Source of the DNA: Ornithinibacter aureus
GTDB taxonomy: Bacteria; Actinomycetota; Actinomycetes; Actinomycetales; Dermatophilaceae
Assembly: GCF_009858245.1 (NCBI RefSeq)
Contig: NZ_VMSB01000001.1
Coordinates: 1,860,001-1,924,000 of the forward strand
DNA length: 64,000 bases
Direction: 5' to 3'
Below are positions 56,178 through 64,000 of this stretch, piece by piece (positions within the stretch are counted from its first letter, which is position 1; every line of letters starts with the position of its first letter). The notes under the pieces were generated by a model. It made no database searches and was not told the origin of the DNA. It worked only from the letters and a program-made list of their open reading frames with translations. Position numbers and translations under genes: made by a program.

Positions 56178-56813
56178 GTGGAGTTCGACGTCACCATCGA
56201 GATCCCCAAGGGGCAGCGCAACAAGTACGAGGTCGACCACGAGTCCGGGCGCATCCGCCTGGACCGGATGCTGTTCACCGCGATGGCCTACCCCTCGGAC
56301 TACGGCTACATCGAGGACTCCCTCGGTGAGGACGGCGACCCGCTCGATGCCCTGGTGCTGCTCGACGAGCCGACCTTCCCCGGCTGCCTCGTGCGCGCCC
56401 GCCCGATCGGCATGTTCCACATGCGTGACGAGGCCGGCGGTGACGACAAGATCCTGTGCATCCCGGCGGGCGACCCGCGCAAGTACCACATCCGGGAGAT
56501 CGAGGACGTCAGCGAGTTCGACCGCCTCGAGATCCAGCACTTCTTCGAGACCTACAAGGACCTCGAGCCCGGCAAGTCGGTCGAGGGCGCCCACTGGGCG
56601 GGCCGCGAGGAGGCCGAGAACTGCATCCGTGAAGCCATCGCCCGCGCCAAGGATGCCGGCATCTCCACGGCCCGCTGGCGCATGCCGGAGCACGACGACC
56701 TCGTCTGGGACGGCGGCTCCTCGCAGCGCACCCCCGAGGAGATCTCGGCAGCGTCCGAGCGCGCTCGCAGCGGCCTGGCCACCAAGGAGAACCCGCTCAG
56801 CGACAACGACTGA
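56178..56813 (+). CDS. ppa: Inorganic pyrophosphatase
   Basis: Soluble family I pyrophosphatase, 211 residues. [13 protein letters not shown], the metal site [23 protein letters not shown] and [17 protein letters not shown] are conserved. The last 40 residues, after the usual family end, form a hydrophilic extension ([20 protein letters not shown] and beyond), longer than in most homologues. The GTG at 56178 has AAGGAG nine bases upstream. It is divergent from dacB, as in mycobacteria. Confidence 0.95.
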   Translation: MEFDVTIEIPKGQRNKYEVDHESGRIRLDRMLFTAMAYPSDYGYIEDSLGEDGDPLDALVLLDEPTFPGCLVRARPIGMFHMRDEAGGDDKILCIPAGDPRKYHIREIEDVSEFDRLEIQHFFETYKDLEPGKSVEGAHWAGREEAENCIREAIARAKDAGISTARWRMPEHDDLVWDGGSSQRTPEEISAASERARSGLATKENPLSDND

Positions 56814-56818
56814 GCACA

Positions 56819-56837
56819 GGCCCCGGTGGACGGGGCC
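56819..56837 (+). terminator. Hairpin after ppa
   Basis: GGCCCCG-GTGGA-CGGGGCC: perfect seven-base GC stem with a five-base loop, five bases after the ppa stop. No U-tract. Confidence 0.6.
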
Positions 56838-56864
56838 GGCCGTGGACCACCCGCGCGGCTCGGG

Positions 56865-57401
56865 CTACCACCCTCGGGTGCCGGGCTCTCCCTTGAAGGG
56901 GCCGACCACCCGCGAGGTGATCCACCCTCCGTAGAACCCGCCGGCCTGGGGTTTCACGACCTCGCCGTCGACGAGGCAGCGATCCATCGCGCCCGGCATG
57001 AGGGCCACGTGGCCGACGAGCGCCGCGAAGCCGGGGCTGGGGTGGGGGTAGGCCCACGCGGCGCGCGGCGCGACGGCATCCCCACCCGCGCCCGCGGCGT
57101 CCCCACCGACGACGTCGAAGTACGAGGCGACGCCCTTGAACTCGCACCAGGTCGAGCCGGCCGTGTGACGCAGCGCCCCCGCCACGAACGCTCCCTCGGG
57201 CAGGTAGTAGGTCGGCGGGTGGCTCGTCTCGAGCACGCGCAGCGACGTGGTGGTGTCGGCGATGAGGACCCCGCCGAACCAGACCTGCACGTGCTCGGCG
57301 CTGGCCTCGACCCGGGGCGGCCGCGGGTAGTCCCACACGGATTCCTGCCCCGCAGCGACCGGGTGCGGGTGCGGGTGGCGGCGATTGCCTCGCTCTGACA
57401 T
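56865..57401 (-). CDS. DUF427 domain protein
   Basis: Protein of 178 residues with the DUF427 core: ESVWDYPRPPRVEAS, VWFGGVLIADTTTSLRVLETSHPPTYYLPEG and STWCEFKGVASYFDV, AWAYPHPSPGFAALVGHVA. The compact beta fold has no proven function. The last 40 residues are a short extension. The ATG at 57401 has TAGCGT six bases upstream, so it is probably leaderless. The N-terminus is rich in His (HPHPHPV). Confidence 0.88.
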   Translation of the reverse strand: MSERGNRRHPHPHPVAAGQESVWDYPRPPRVEASAEHVQVWFGGVLIADTTTSLRVLETSHPPTYYLPEGAFVAGALRHTAGSTWCEFKGVASYFDVVGGDAAGAGGDAVAPRAAWAYPHPSPGFAALVGHVALMPGAMDRCLVDGEVVKPQAGGFYGGWITSRVVGPFKGEPGTRGW

Positions 57402-57407
57402 GGCACC

Positions 57408-57413
57408 ACGCTA
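57408..57413 (-). promoter_or_regulatory. -10 element of the DUF427 leaderless promoter
   Basis: TAGCGT (minus strand) with a six-base gap to the ATG at 57401. Confidence 0.5.
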
Positions 57414-57482
57414 ATCCGGCTCGCCCTGCGACCCGTTCAGCCTTCGACACCGGGCACAGCGGGCGGATGCCGTGGGGTGCGG

Positions 57483-58163
57483 TCAGCGTCGGAAGCGGTA
57501 GCCCGCGCCCCGCACCGTCTCGATCCGGTCGCGACCGACCTTGGAGCGCAGCTGGGCGACGTAGACGTCGACGACGTTGGACCCCGGGGCGAAGTCGAAG
57601 CCCCACACGAGGTCGAGGAGCTGCTCTCGCGAGAGCACCTGGCCGGCGTGGCGCAGGAGGGTCTCGAGCAGCTGGAACTCGCGCTCGGTCAGGTCGTGGT
57701 CCACGCCCGCGACGGTCAGCCGCCGCTCGAGCAGGTCGAGCTCGACGTCGCCAGCGGTGAGCCGCGTGTCGTCGGCGCGCGTGGTGCCAGCGCCCGCCCG
57801 TCGGGACTCGGCGAGGCGCAGCGCCACCCTGGCCTCGAGCTCGGCGAAGTGGAACGGCTTCACGACGTAGTCGGTGGCACCGGTGGTGAGGCCGGCGACG
57901 GTGTCACGCACCCCTCCCCGGGCTGTCAGCACGATGACGGGGACGTCACTGCCACTGCCCCGCAGGTCGGCCAGCACCTCGAGCCCGTCACGGTCCGGCA
58001 GACCGAGGTCCAGCACGACGAGGTCGATGTCGCCGGCCAGCGCCAGATGCAGGCCCGTGGCGCCGTCGGCAGCGACCGAGGTCGTGTGCCCGGCAGCGCG
58101 CAGGCCGCGGTCGAGGAAGTCGGAGATGCGGGTCTCGTCCTCGACGATCAGGATGCGTGCCAC
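57483..58163 (-). CDS. OmpR-family response regulator
   Basis: Protein of 226 residues: receiver domain with ILIVEDETRISDFL, phosphoacceptor in LVVLDLGLPDRDG (Asp near 51) and switch Lys in YVVKPFHF; winged-helix DNA-binding domain with LTEREFQLLETLLRHAGQVLSREQLLDLVWGF and VVDVYVAQLRSKVG, AGYRFRR. The GTG at 58163 lies four bases after the kinase stop, preceded by GAGAGGG. It is the last gene of a lipoprotein-kinase-regulator operon. The target genes are unknown. Confidence 0.92.
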   Translation of the reverse strand: MARILIVEDETRISDFLDRGLRAAGHTTSVAADGATGLHLALAGDIDLVVLDLGLPDRDGLEVLADLRGSGSDVPVIVLTARGGVRDTVAGLTTGATDYVVKPFHFAELEARVALRLAESRRAGAGTTRADDTRLTAGDVELDLLERRLTVAGVDHDLTEREFQLLETLLRHAGQVLSREQLLDLVWGFDFAPGSNVVDVYVAQLRSKVGRDRIETVRGAGYRFRR

Positions 58164-58167
58164 CGGA

Positions 58168-59622
58168 TCACCCTCTCACCGGCAGGTGCAGGCGAACCCG
58201 CGCCCCGGCATCCGTGTCGTCGATGACGACCTCACCGTGATGTGCCCGGGCGATGCCCGCGACGATCGCCAGGCCCAGCCCCGCGCCGTCGGCGCGTGAC
58301 GTGCCGGCCCGCACGAAGCGTTCGAGCACCCGGGCCCGCTGCTCGGGGGCGATGCCCGGGCCGCTGTCGTGCACCCAGAGGTCGACCGAGTCCTCGCTGA
58401 TGGCGCTGCCGATCCGGATGAGGTCGCCGGGCCCGGTGTGCGCCACGGCGTTCTCGGCGAGCTGGAGCATGGCCTGGAGAACGCGCTGCTCGTCGGCACT
58501 GAAGAACCCGGCACCGACCTCGTCGAGCTGCCAGTCGCGCTCGGCCAGCGAGCGCGCACGGGTCAGCACGCCGAGGGTGAGCTCGCTCAGCTCGACCGAC
58601 CCGAGGACGACGAAGTCCGGGCCGTCCGAGCGCGCGAGGGTGAGCAGGTCCTCGACGAGGCGTCCCATCCGGTCGAGCTCGTCGAGGACCACGGCCATGG
58701 ATGCCGCGCGCTCGGCTGGCACCTCGCTCAGCGTCTCGAGGTTGCCCCGCACGATGGTGATCGGCGTGCGCAGCTCGTGGCTCGCGTCGTCGAGGAACTG
58801 CCGCTGGTCGGCGAAGGCGTGCTCGAGCCGGTCGAGCATGCCGTTGAAGGTGCCCGCGAGCTGGGCGACCTCGTCGGTCCCGCGCACCTCGAGGCGCCGC
58901 GAGAGGTCGGAGGCGCCGATCTCCTCGGCTGCGCGACGCACGTCGTCCACGGGTCGCAGCACCCGACCCGCGGCCACCCACGCGAGGGCACTGGCGATGA
59001 GGAGCCCGACGGCCCCCGCACCGAGGAGCACGTACGTGACGACGTCGACCTCGCGTCGTTCGAGGTCGCGGAACACGCCCACCACCAGCGCCCCTCGAGT
59101 GGTCGAGCCCTCGACGAGCACCGGGACGACGCGGTAGGTGACCACCCCGCGCTCGGTCCGGACCTGACCGAGGCGGGTGTCCTGTGCGGCCGCGAAGGCG
59201 GCCACGGCATCCGGATCGAGGTCCAGACGAGCTGGCGGCTCCTGCGCGACGCGGCTGACCGGCACCCCGTCGACCAACCCGATGAGGGTCTCGTTCGCCT
59301 GGGGGATGCTGCGCTGGAGGTGCAGCTGGATGAGCCGTCGGGGGTCATCGAACGGCGACCGGGTCACGGGGTCGATTCCGGTCTGGGCCAGCGCCCGGAA
59401 CTCGTCGACCTCCTGCGTCAGGGCGGCGTCGATGCGGTCGTCGACACGCGCCAAGAGGTACTGCCGGGTGATGACCAGGCTGACGAGCAGGGCCAGCGCG
59501 ACCAGCGCCAGCTGGACGAGCAGCAGCCGGGCCCGGGCCGAGTCGCGAGGGCGCCAGGACCGCGCGGCTAACTCAGCCAACGGTGTACTCGAAGTCTTCG
59601 TCGACGGCCTCGCCGTCGTCAT
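58168..59622 (-). CDS. HAMP-domain sensor histidine kinase
   Basis: Membrane kinase of about 484 residues: first helix (LLLVQLALVALALLVSLVIT), an extracytoplasmic sensor of about 150 residues, second helix (YVLLGAGAVGLLIASALAWV), HAMP (RPVDDVRRAAEEIG), H-box FLDDASHELRTPITIVRGNL, N-box LQLAENAVAHT, G1 DSGPGIAP and G2 GAGLGLAIV. The start is uncertain: ATG at 59622 overlaps the lipoprotein gene by 50 bases, while a TTG at 59580 would overlap its stop by eight. Its partner is the regulator just downstream. Confidence 0.9.
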   Translation of the reverse strand: MTTARPSTKTSSTPLAELAARSWRPRDSARARLLLVQLALVALALLVSLVITRQYLLARVDDRIDAALTQEVDEFRALAQTGIDPVTRSPFDDPRRLIQLHLQRSIPQANETLIGLVDGVPVSRVAQEPPARLDLDPDAVAAFAAAQDTRLGQVRTERGVVTYRVVPVLVEGSTTRGALVVGVFRDLERREVDVVTYVLLGAGAVGLLIASALAWVAAGRVLRPVDDVRRAAEEIGASDLSRRLEVRGTDEVAQLAGTFNGMLDRLEHAFADQRQFLDDASHELRTPITIVRGNLETLSEVPAERAASMAVVLDELDRMGRLVEDLLTLARSDGPDFVVLGSVELSELTLGVLTRARSLAERDWQLDEVGAGFFSADEQRVLQAMLQLAENAVAHTGPGDLIRIGSAISEDSVDLWVHDSGPGIAPEQRARVLERFVRAGTSRADGAGLGLAIVAGIARAHHGEVVIDDTDAGARVRLHLPVRG

Positions 59623-60160
59623 CGACGACACCCGCGTCGGTCGTCGGGTCGAACCGGCCGTCGCCGTCATCGGCGTACAGGAGGGCGACCAGCTCGCCGC
59701 TGGCCTGCACCGGCGTGGTCAGCCGGACCGTGGCGGTGCGCGTCGTGCCCGCCGTCACCGAGGCGCTGCCGAGCACCGCGCGGCTTCGGGGGTCGATGAC
59801 GACGACGTGCCCGTCGGTGGTGGGCAGGCGCACCTGCTGGACGGCAACGGTGCTGCCGTCACCGCGCTGGTCGTCGACGTCCACCTCGGCAGCGGCATCT
59901 CGCACGACCGCCACGACCGGGGCGGCACCGCCCGGCGCCACGGTTGACGAAGGGCTCGGCGGCGTCGGGGTCGCCGGTGTGGTCGGTGTGGGGGTGTCGG
60001 ATGCCGTGCCGCCGGGGTTCGCTGGCGAGCTGGACAGCACGATCGGGGCACCGACGACCTCCGGCTCGGGGTCGGCACCGCAGGCGCTGACCCCGAGCGC
60101 CACGGCGGCAACGAGGGCGAGCGATGCTGCTCGCCTGGCGGCTCCTCGGGTCGTGCGCAT
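59573..60160 (-). CDS. Lipoprotein with DUF7282-like domain
   Basis: Exported protein of 195 residues. The signal peptide ends in the lipobox LGVSACG (Cys near 27). A Thr/Pro-rich spacer (about 45-70) leads to a beta-sandwich-like domain: AAEVDVDDQRGDGSTVAVQQVRLPTTDGHVVVID, VTAGTTRTATVRLTTPV and LLYADDGDGRFDPTTD, an Asp-rich end that could bind calcium. Its place before the kinase suggests a sensory accessory role. ATG at 60160 is chosen as the start of a good signal peptide. Confidence 0.78.
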   Translation of the reverse strand: MRTTRGAARRAASLALVAAVALGVSACGADPEPEVVGAPIVLSSSPANPGGTASDTPTPTTPATPTPPSPSSTVAPGGAAPVVAVVRDAAAEVDVDDQRGDGSTVAVQQVRLPTTDGHVVVIDPRSRAVLGSASVTAGTTRTATVRLTTPVQASGELVALLYADDGDGRFDPTTDAGVVDDDGEAVDEDFEYTVG

Positions 60161-60182
60161 GGGTCCATCGTGCCTCGTCCGG

Positions 60183-60198
60183 GTGAGCCCAGCGTGAG
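60183..60198. promoter_or_regulatory. GTGAG-N6-GTGAG direct repeat upstream of the lipoprotein-kinase-regulator operon
   Basis: Two GTGAG repeats at 60183 and 60194 with an 11-base period, the arrangement preferred by OmpR-type dimers, 23-38 bases before the lipoprotein start. Autoregulation by the operon's own regulator is inferred. Confidence 0.5.
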
Positions 60199-60203
60199 GG
60201 TCA

Positions 60204-60221
60204 CATGAAGGATCCTTCATG
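60204..60221. promoter_or_regulatory. Perfect 18-base palindrome CATGAAGGATCCTTCATG
   Basis: Fully symmetric and without spacer, 44 bases before the lipoprotein start and next to the GTGAG repeats. It may be an operator. Confidence 0.45.
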
Positions 60222-60296
60222 CTCGGCCCGCCACCAACTCTTGGAGCTGATGGTCCTGTGGGCCCTTGCTGGGCACCGACGCGCCCCCGCAGAACG

Positions 60297-60333
60297 CCGA
60301 AGGCCCCCTCGACAGGTGCCGGGAGGGCTTTCG
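60297..60333 (-). terminator. Imperfect hairpin downstream of tRNA-Thr
   Basis: CGAAGGCCCCCTC and GGGAGGGCTTTCG pair with a few mismatches, 10 bases beyond the tRNA 3' CCA. It is a plausible terminator on the minus strand. Confidence 0.5.
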
Positions 60334-60342
60334 GTACAACGG

Positions 60343-60419
60343 TGGAGCCGCCTATCGGAATCGAACCGATGACCTATTCATTACGAGTGAATCGCTCTGG
60401 CCGACTGAGCTAAGGCGGC
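60343..60419 (-). tRNA. tRNA-Thr (anticodon CGU)
   Basis: The minus-strand sequence folds as a full cloverleaf: acceptor GCCGCCT/AGGCGGC, D stem GCTC/GAGC, anticodon stem ATTCA/TGAAT with loop CTCGTAA (anticodon CGT), T stem ATCGG/CCGAT around TTCGATT, discriminator T and encoded CCA (60345-60343). It reads ACG threonine codons. Confidence 0.97.
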
Positions 60420-60451
60420 AGGTGTCCGAGCTGGCTCAGGCACGCCGCACG

Positions 60452-60457
60452 AGTATA
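60452..60457 (-). promoter_or_regulatory. -10 element of the tRNA-Thr gene
   Basis: TATACT (minus strand), 32 bases upstream of the mature 5' end, almost the consensus and rare in this GC-rich DNA. Confidence 0.6.
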
Positions 60458-60539
60458 CGAGTCGACCGCGATCGGCGCGAATCCCGCCCCTGCTCAGGGC
60501 GCGAGGGAGGACCAACCAGCCGGACGGCATCCCGCCTCG

Positions 60540-62078
60540 TCAGCAGGACAAGCCGTCCTTGGGCACGGTGCCCTTGAGGTAGTAGGCATCGACCGCCTTG
60601 TCGACACAGTCGTTCGAGCGCGTGTAGGCCGTGTGCCCGTCACCGTCGAAGGTGATGAGCGAGGCGTCGGCCAGCTGGTCGCGCAGCCGCACCGACCACT
60701 CGTACGGCGTGGCGGGGTCGCGGGTCGTGCCGATGACGACGATGGGCGCCGCCCCCTGTGCCGCAACGGTCTTCGGCCCACCGGTGGGCTCGATCGGCCA
60801 GAGGCCGCACGGCAGCGAGCTCCACATGAGGAACGGCCCCCACGTGGGCGCCTGCGCCACCGACTCCTCGGCAAGACGGGCGCGCTCGGCCACGTCGTTG
60901 GTCTCGGGCTTGTCGAGGCAGTTGACCGCGTAGATGACCTCCATGATGTTGCCGGCGTACTGGCCGCCCGGGTTGCGGTCCGCGTACTGGTTGGCGAGCT
61001 GCATGAGCGAGGTGCCGTCACCCTTGAGCGCCTCGGACATGGCGTCCACGAGGGTTCGCCACTGCCCCTGGTCGTACATGGCGGCGGCGATGCCCAGCGA
61101 GGCCCAGCCCTCGGTCAGCTGGGGCACGGCGTTGTCACCGGTGCGTGGCAGGGGGTTGACGTCCACCGCGCGCAGGAAGGCGCGCAGACCCTCCATGACC
61201 TCGTCGACGGAGTCGCCGAGCGGGCAGTCGCCCTCCTCGACGCAGTACGCCGCCCACTCGCGGGTGGCTCGTTCGAAGCCCTTGGCCTGACCCAGGTTGA
61301 TCTCCTCAGCCGTGAGATCCGGCGCGACGACGCCGTCCAGCACCATCCGGCCGACCTGCGCCGGAAAGAGATCGGCGTAGATGGTGCCGAGGTAGGTGCC
61401 GTAGGACTTGCCGAGGTAGGTGAGCTTCTCCTCGCCGAGCGCCGCTCGCAGGATGTCCATGTCGCGGGCGGCGTCCTGCGTGGACACGTGCCCCAGCAGC
61501 GGCCCGGCAGTGGTGGCGCAGCTCTGACCCAGGCCCTCGGCGTTCCTGGCGAACGACTGTTCCTCGGCCGCGTCGTCCGGCGTGGGGTCCGACCCGAGGA
61601 AGGTGTCGAGGTCGGCGTCGGTGAGGCAGTCGATCGGAGCCGACCGGCCGACCCCGCGCGGGTCGAAGCCGACGACGTCGTAGGCGTCGCGCACTCCCTT
61701 GCCGACGATGAAGTCAGCCGCCCGCGCATAGTCCACCCCGGACCCACCGGGGCCACCCGGGTTGACGACGAGCGAGCCGATCCGCTTCGAGTCACGCGCT
61801 GCCGGGACCTTGATGACCGACACCTCGATGGTGTCGCCGTCCGGCTGCGCGTAGTCGAGCGGAACCGTCAGCGTGGCGCACTGCGCCCCCTCGCAGTCAC
61901 TCCACGCAAGCTGCTGGGAGTAGAAGGAGGCCAGCCCTTCGGCACCCGGAGGTGGGGTCTGCGGCGCCACCGAGGTGCGCTCGTCGCCGGAGCCGCCGAT
62001 CCCGGGGAGCGTGCACGCGGACGCCATCAGGGCGGCGACCGCGACACCGGCAAGGGCAGCAAAGCGTCGGCGTCTCAT
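60540..62078 (-). CDS. Secreted alpha/beta hydrolase (tripeptidyl-aminopeptidase-like)
   Basis: Lipoprotein-type exported hydrolase of 512 residues. Lipobox LMASACT near residue 21; oxyanion region VVNPGGPGGSGV; DVVGFDPRGVGRS; nucleophile GKSYGTYLG (Ser); C-terminal Asp in TTRDPATPYEW and His in DGDGHTAY. The fold and C-terminal TAP-like domain match the SlpD/TAP peptidase family, which removes short peptides from proteins outside the cell. The ATG at 62078 has TATCGT seven bases upstream, so it may be leaderless. Confidence 0.9.
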   Translation of the reverse strand: MRRRRFAALAGVAVAALMASACTLPGIGGSGDERTSVAPQTPPPGAEGLASFYSQQLAWSDCEGAQCATLTVPLDYAQPDGDTIEVSVIKVPAARDSKRIGSLVVNPGGPGGSGVDYARAADFIVGKGVRDAYDVVGFDPRGVGRSAPIDCLTDADLDTFLGSDPTPDDAAEEQSFARNAEGLGQSCATTAGPLLGHVSTQDAARDMDILRAALGEEKLTYLGKSYGTYLGTIYADLFPAQVGRMVLDGVVAPDLTAEEINLGQAKGFERATREWAAYCVEEGDCPLGDSVDEVMEGLRAFLRAVDVNPLPRTGDNAVPQLTEGWASLGIAAAMYDQGQWRTLVDAMSEALKGDGTSLMQLANQYADRNPGGQYAGNIMEVIYAVNCLDKPETNDVAERARLAEESVAQAPTWGPFLMWSSLPCGLWPIEPTGGPKTVAAQGAAPIVVIGTTRDPATPYEWSVRLRDQLADASLITFDGDGHTAYTRSNDCVDKAVDAYYLKGTVPKDGLSC

Positions 62079-62204
62079 GGCTCGCACGATAAGCGAGCAC
62101 GCTGCGCGGGGCGGAATCGAGCAGGTCACGATCCGGTCGCGGCTGCACATCGGGTGCCCCCACCGAGTCCGGCTGGAAGCGGGTCGGATGCCGCGCGGGT
62201 CGCC

Positions 62205-63344
62205 TCAGCGGGGCAGCCGCAGCTGCAGCGCCATCGCCTCGAGGGCCAGGAGCGGGTTGACGTTGGCGCCGATGCGCTCTCGGGCGGTGCCGATCGCGTC
62301 CATGGCGCGCAACAGTGCCTCGGCCTCGAAGACCTCGCTGACGCGCTGCACCACCTGGCGACTGTCCTCGTTGATGAGCGGCGTCCCGGCGCCGGTGCGC
62401 AGCACGAGCGCGTCGCGGTACACCGACAGCAGGTCGACCAGCGACCGGTCGATGACGTCGCGGGTGAAGCGAGTCGCCCGGGTCTTCTGCTCCTTCTCCA
62501 GCGACGACAGCTGCGAGCGGATGTGCGGCGGCTGGGTGCGCGCCGACGGATCGGCCCCGAGCACCTCCATCAGCCGGGCCCGCTCTGCGGCGTCCCGTTC
62601 GCTGGAGGCCGCGGCCGACTCCTCCGTCGCGATGGTGACGAGGTCACCGGCTGCCCCCACGGCATCCCCGACGCTCGAGATCTTCGCGGCGAGCGCGACG
62701 ACGTCGTGACGACGGATGCGCGCGTGCTCGTCACGGGCGAGCCTGCGCGCCAGACCGACGTGCGACTGGGCGGCCCGCGCGGCATACAGCGCCATCGGCG
62801 GGTCGATGCCGTCACGCCGGGTGAGCAGATCGGCGACGGCCTCGACCGACGGGGTGCGCAGTCGCACGTGCCGCGAGCGTGAACGGATCGTGATGATGAC
62901 GTCCTCGACGGAGGGAGCGCACAGCATCCACACCGTCCTGGGCGTGGGCTCCTCGAGGGCCTTGAGCAGTGCGTCGGCCGCACGCTCGGTGAGGCGGTCG
63001 GCATCCTCGACGATGATCACCCGGTAGCGCCCCACCGACGGGCTCCTGGCGGCGAGCTGGACGAGGTCGCGCGCCTGCTCGACCTTGATCGTCAACCCCT
63101 CGGTCGCGATCACGTCGACGTCGGCGTGGGTGGCCTCCAGCGCCGTGCGGCACTCGCGGCACGTGCCGCAGCCACCGTCCGGGCAGAGCAGGGCGGCCGC
63201 GAAGGCGCGAGCCGCCACCGAGCGACCCGACCCGGGTGGGCCGGTGAACAGCCAGGCGTGGGTCATCGCCGCGGGAATGCTCACCGCGTGCTCGAGCGTC
63301 GCGACGGCCACCTCCTGACCGATGACGTCACGCCAGACGCTCAC
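62205..63344 (-). CDS. holB: DNA polymerase III subunit delta'
   Basis: Clamp-loader subunit of 379 residues. Residues 1-200 are AAA+-like: WRDVIGQEVAVATLEHAV, a modified P-loop GPPGSGRSVAARAF (Arg where Lys is usual, as delta' does not hydrolyse ATP), the zinc cysteines in CPDGGCGTCRECRTAL, and the SRC-like stretch IRSRSRHVRLRTPS, in which Ser replaces the usual Cys. The C-terminal helical part is less conserved. The GTG at 63344 overlaps the tmk stop by four bases. Confidence 0.92.
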   Translation of the reverse strand: MSVWRDVIGQEVAVATLEHAVSIPAAMTHAWLFTGPPGSGRSVAARAFAAALLCPDGGCGTCRECRTALEATHADVDVIATEGLTIKVEQARDLVQLAARSPSVGRYRVIIVEDADRLTERAADALLKALEEPTPRTVWMLCAPSVEDVIITIRSRSRHVRLRTPSVEAVADLLTRRDGIDPPMALYAARAAQSHVGLARRLARDEHARIRRHDVVALAAKISSVGDAVGAAGDLVTIATEESAAASSERDAAERARLMEVLGADPSARTQPPHIRSQLSSLEKEQKTRATRFTRDVIDRSLVDLLSVYRDALVLRTGAGTPLINEDSRQVVQRVSEVFEAEALLRAMDAIGTARERIGANVNPLLALEAMALQLRLPR

Positions 63345-63985
63345 GGCGCGGCACCGGGGTCCGCGGCCACGAGGCCCATCACCTCGAGTCGGGCGATCAC
63401 CTGCTCGTGCAGGTGCTCGGGCGGCTGCGTGCCGTCGACGACGAGGTAGCGGTCCGGGTGCTCGGCCGCCATGGTGAGGAAGTGGTGGCGAATGGCCTCG
63501 TGGAAGGCGTCGGCCTCGGACTCGAGCCGATCGTGGGTTCCGCCCCGGCGGCGCCGGCCCTCGGCAGCGGTGATGTCGACGATGACCGTGAGGTCGGGCA
63601 CGAGGCCGTGCACCGCCCACATCTGCAGGTCGTGCACCTCGGCAGCCCCGAGGTCGCGCCCGGCCCCCTGGTAGGCGACGGAGGAGTCCGTGTAGCGGTC
63701 GGTGAGCACGACCTCGCCGCGTTCCAGGGCAGGGCGGACCAGCTGGTCGACGTGGTGGGCCTTGTCCGCGGCGAAGAGCAGCGCCTCGGCCCGGGGTGAG
63801 ACGTGGTCGCCGTGCAGGACGAGGTCACGGATCGCCGCGCCCAGTTCGGTGCCGCCGGGTTGGCGGGTGACCGTGACCGTGCACCCTCGGGCACGCAGGG
63901 CCTGCGCGAGCAGCCGCACCTGGGTCGACTTGCCCGCGCCGTCACCGCCCTCGAAGGCGATGAACAACCCGTCGTGTCCTGTCAC
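63341..63985 (-). CDS. tmk: Thymidylate kinase
   Basis: dTMP kinase of 214 residues. P-loop FEGGDGAGKSTQVRLLAQAL, TRQPGGTELGAAIRDLVL, LLFAADKAHHVDQLVRPAL, DRYTDSSVAYQGAGRDLG and the lid region RRRRGGTHDRLE are complete. The GTG at 63985 has TAGGCT seven bases upstream at the window edge, a likely leaderless start. It heads the tmk-holB pair, a common bacterial arrangement. Confidence 0.95.
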   Translation of the reverse strand: MTGHDGLFIAFEGGDGAGKSTQVRLLAQALRARGCTVTVTRQPGGTELGAAIRDLVLHGDHVSPRAEALLFAADKAHHVDQLVRPALERGEVVLTDRYTDSSVAYQGAGRDLGAAEVHDLQMWAVHGLVPDLTVIVDITAAEGRRRRGGTHDRLESEADAFHEAIRHHFLTMAAEHPDRYLVVDGTQPPEHLHEQVIARLEVMGLVAADPGAAP

Positions 63986-64000
63986 GCAGGCGAGCCTAGG

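Noticed and set aside
59580-59670. Longer N-terminus of the HAMP kinase
   Set aside because: Upstream of 59622 the frame runs antiparallel-like Thr/Arg/Ser codons within the lipoprotein gene; no domain is gained.
60161-60345. Coding sequence between the lipoprotein gene and the tRNA
   Set aside because: Only operators and a terminator are visible; the open frame there reads through the tRNA.

Overview
The window is a stretch of high-GC (roughly 70 %) actinobacterial chromosome. It has the marks of an aerobic, mycothiol- and menaquinone-using actinobacterium: a mycothiol-dependent isomerase-family protein, menA/menE, a ResB/CcsB cytochrome c maturation cluster, a rex-hemA-hemC-hemD-hemB-hemL haem pathway, the tiny ribosomal protein bS22 beside an excisionase-like HTH protein, and many apparently leaderless TANNNT promoters. 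From memory, gene order resembles two Mycobacterium tuberculosis segments (around Rv0495-Rv0542 and Rv3602c-Rv3628c). The flavour is that of Micrococcales/Intrasporangiaceae, but this is inference. I see no IS element, prophage, CRISPR array or rRNA operon; one tRNA gene is present.

Layout. 0-2 kb: isomerase-family protein, YwiC-like membrane protein, small helical protein. 2.2-5.1 kb: a two-gene signalling unit, response regulator fused to a thioredoxin-reductase-like domain plus a cyclic-nucleotide-binding histidine kinase; both are frameshifted in this sequence and the first also lacks an internal segment. 5.2-7.5 kb: menE, PLDc_N membrane protein, menA. 14-7.6 kb (minus): hemL, phosphatase, TlpA/ResA, CcdA, ResB, CcsB, DUF4229. 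14.1-16.1 kb: MarR regulator, YceI, NYN protein. 16.1-23.2 kb (minus): L,D-transpeptidase and rex-hemACDB with a Rex operator. 23.4-35.6 kb: glutaredoxin, acyltransferase, epimerase, bS22, HTH protein, AcuC, RCK protein, two GNATs, proC, proline dehydrogenase, ABC exporter, TIM-barrel protein, Ppx/GppA phosphatase. 35.7-39.6 kb: cysteine-containing unknown protein, methyltransferase, RNase J. 39.7-46.3 kb: nadC-nadB-panC-DUF2520 divergent from a MidA-type methyltransferase and a NuoD-like protein. 46.3-54.6 kb (minus): small protein, DUF3180, folB-folK fusion, folP, folE, ftsH, hpt, tilS, zinc metalloprotease. 54.6-64 kb: dacB, ppa, DUF427, a lipoprotein-kinase-regulator operon, tRNA-Thr, secreted hydrolase, holB, tmk.

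Most genes form tight operons with 1-8 bp overlaps (cytochrome c maturation, haem, NAD/pantothenate, folate, holB-tmk).

The least ordinary features are not genes. (1) The octamer CGGCATCC/GGATGCCG is strongly over-represented, inside and outside genes. (2) Several families of long hairpins (17-30 bp arms), conserved in sequence between distant loci, sit almost always at gene 3' ends; one family has also landed, tandemly and in frame, inside the acyltransferase gene. (3) Many first genes of operons have TANNNT 6-8 bases before the start codon and no leader. Four single-base indels in C/G runs interrupt three genes, one of them hemB, which suggests sequencing error.
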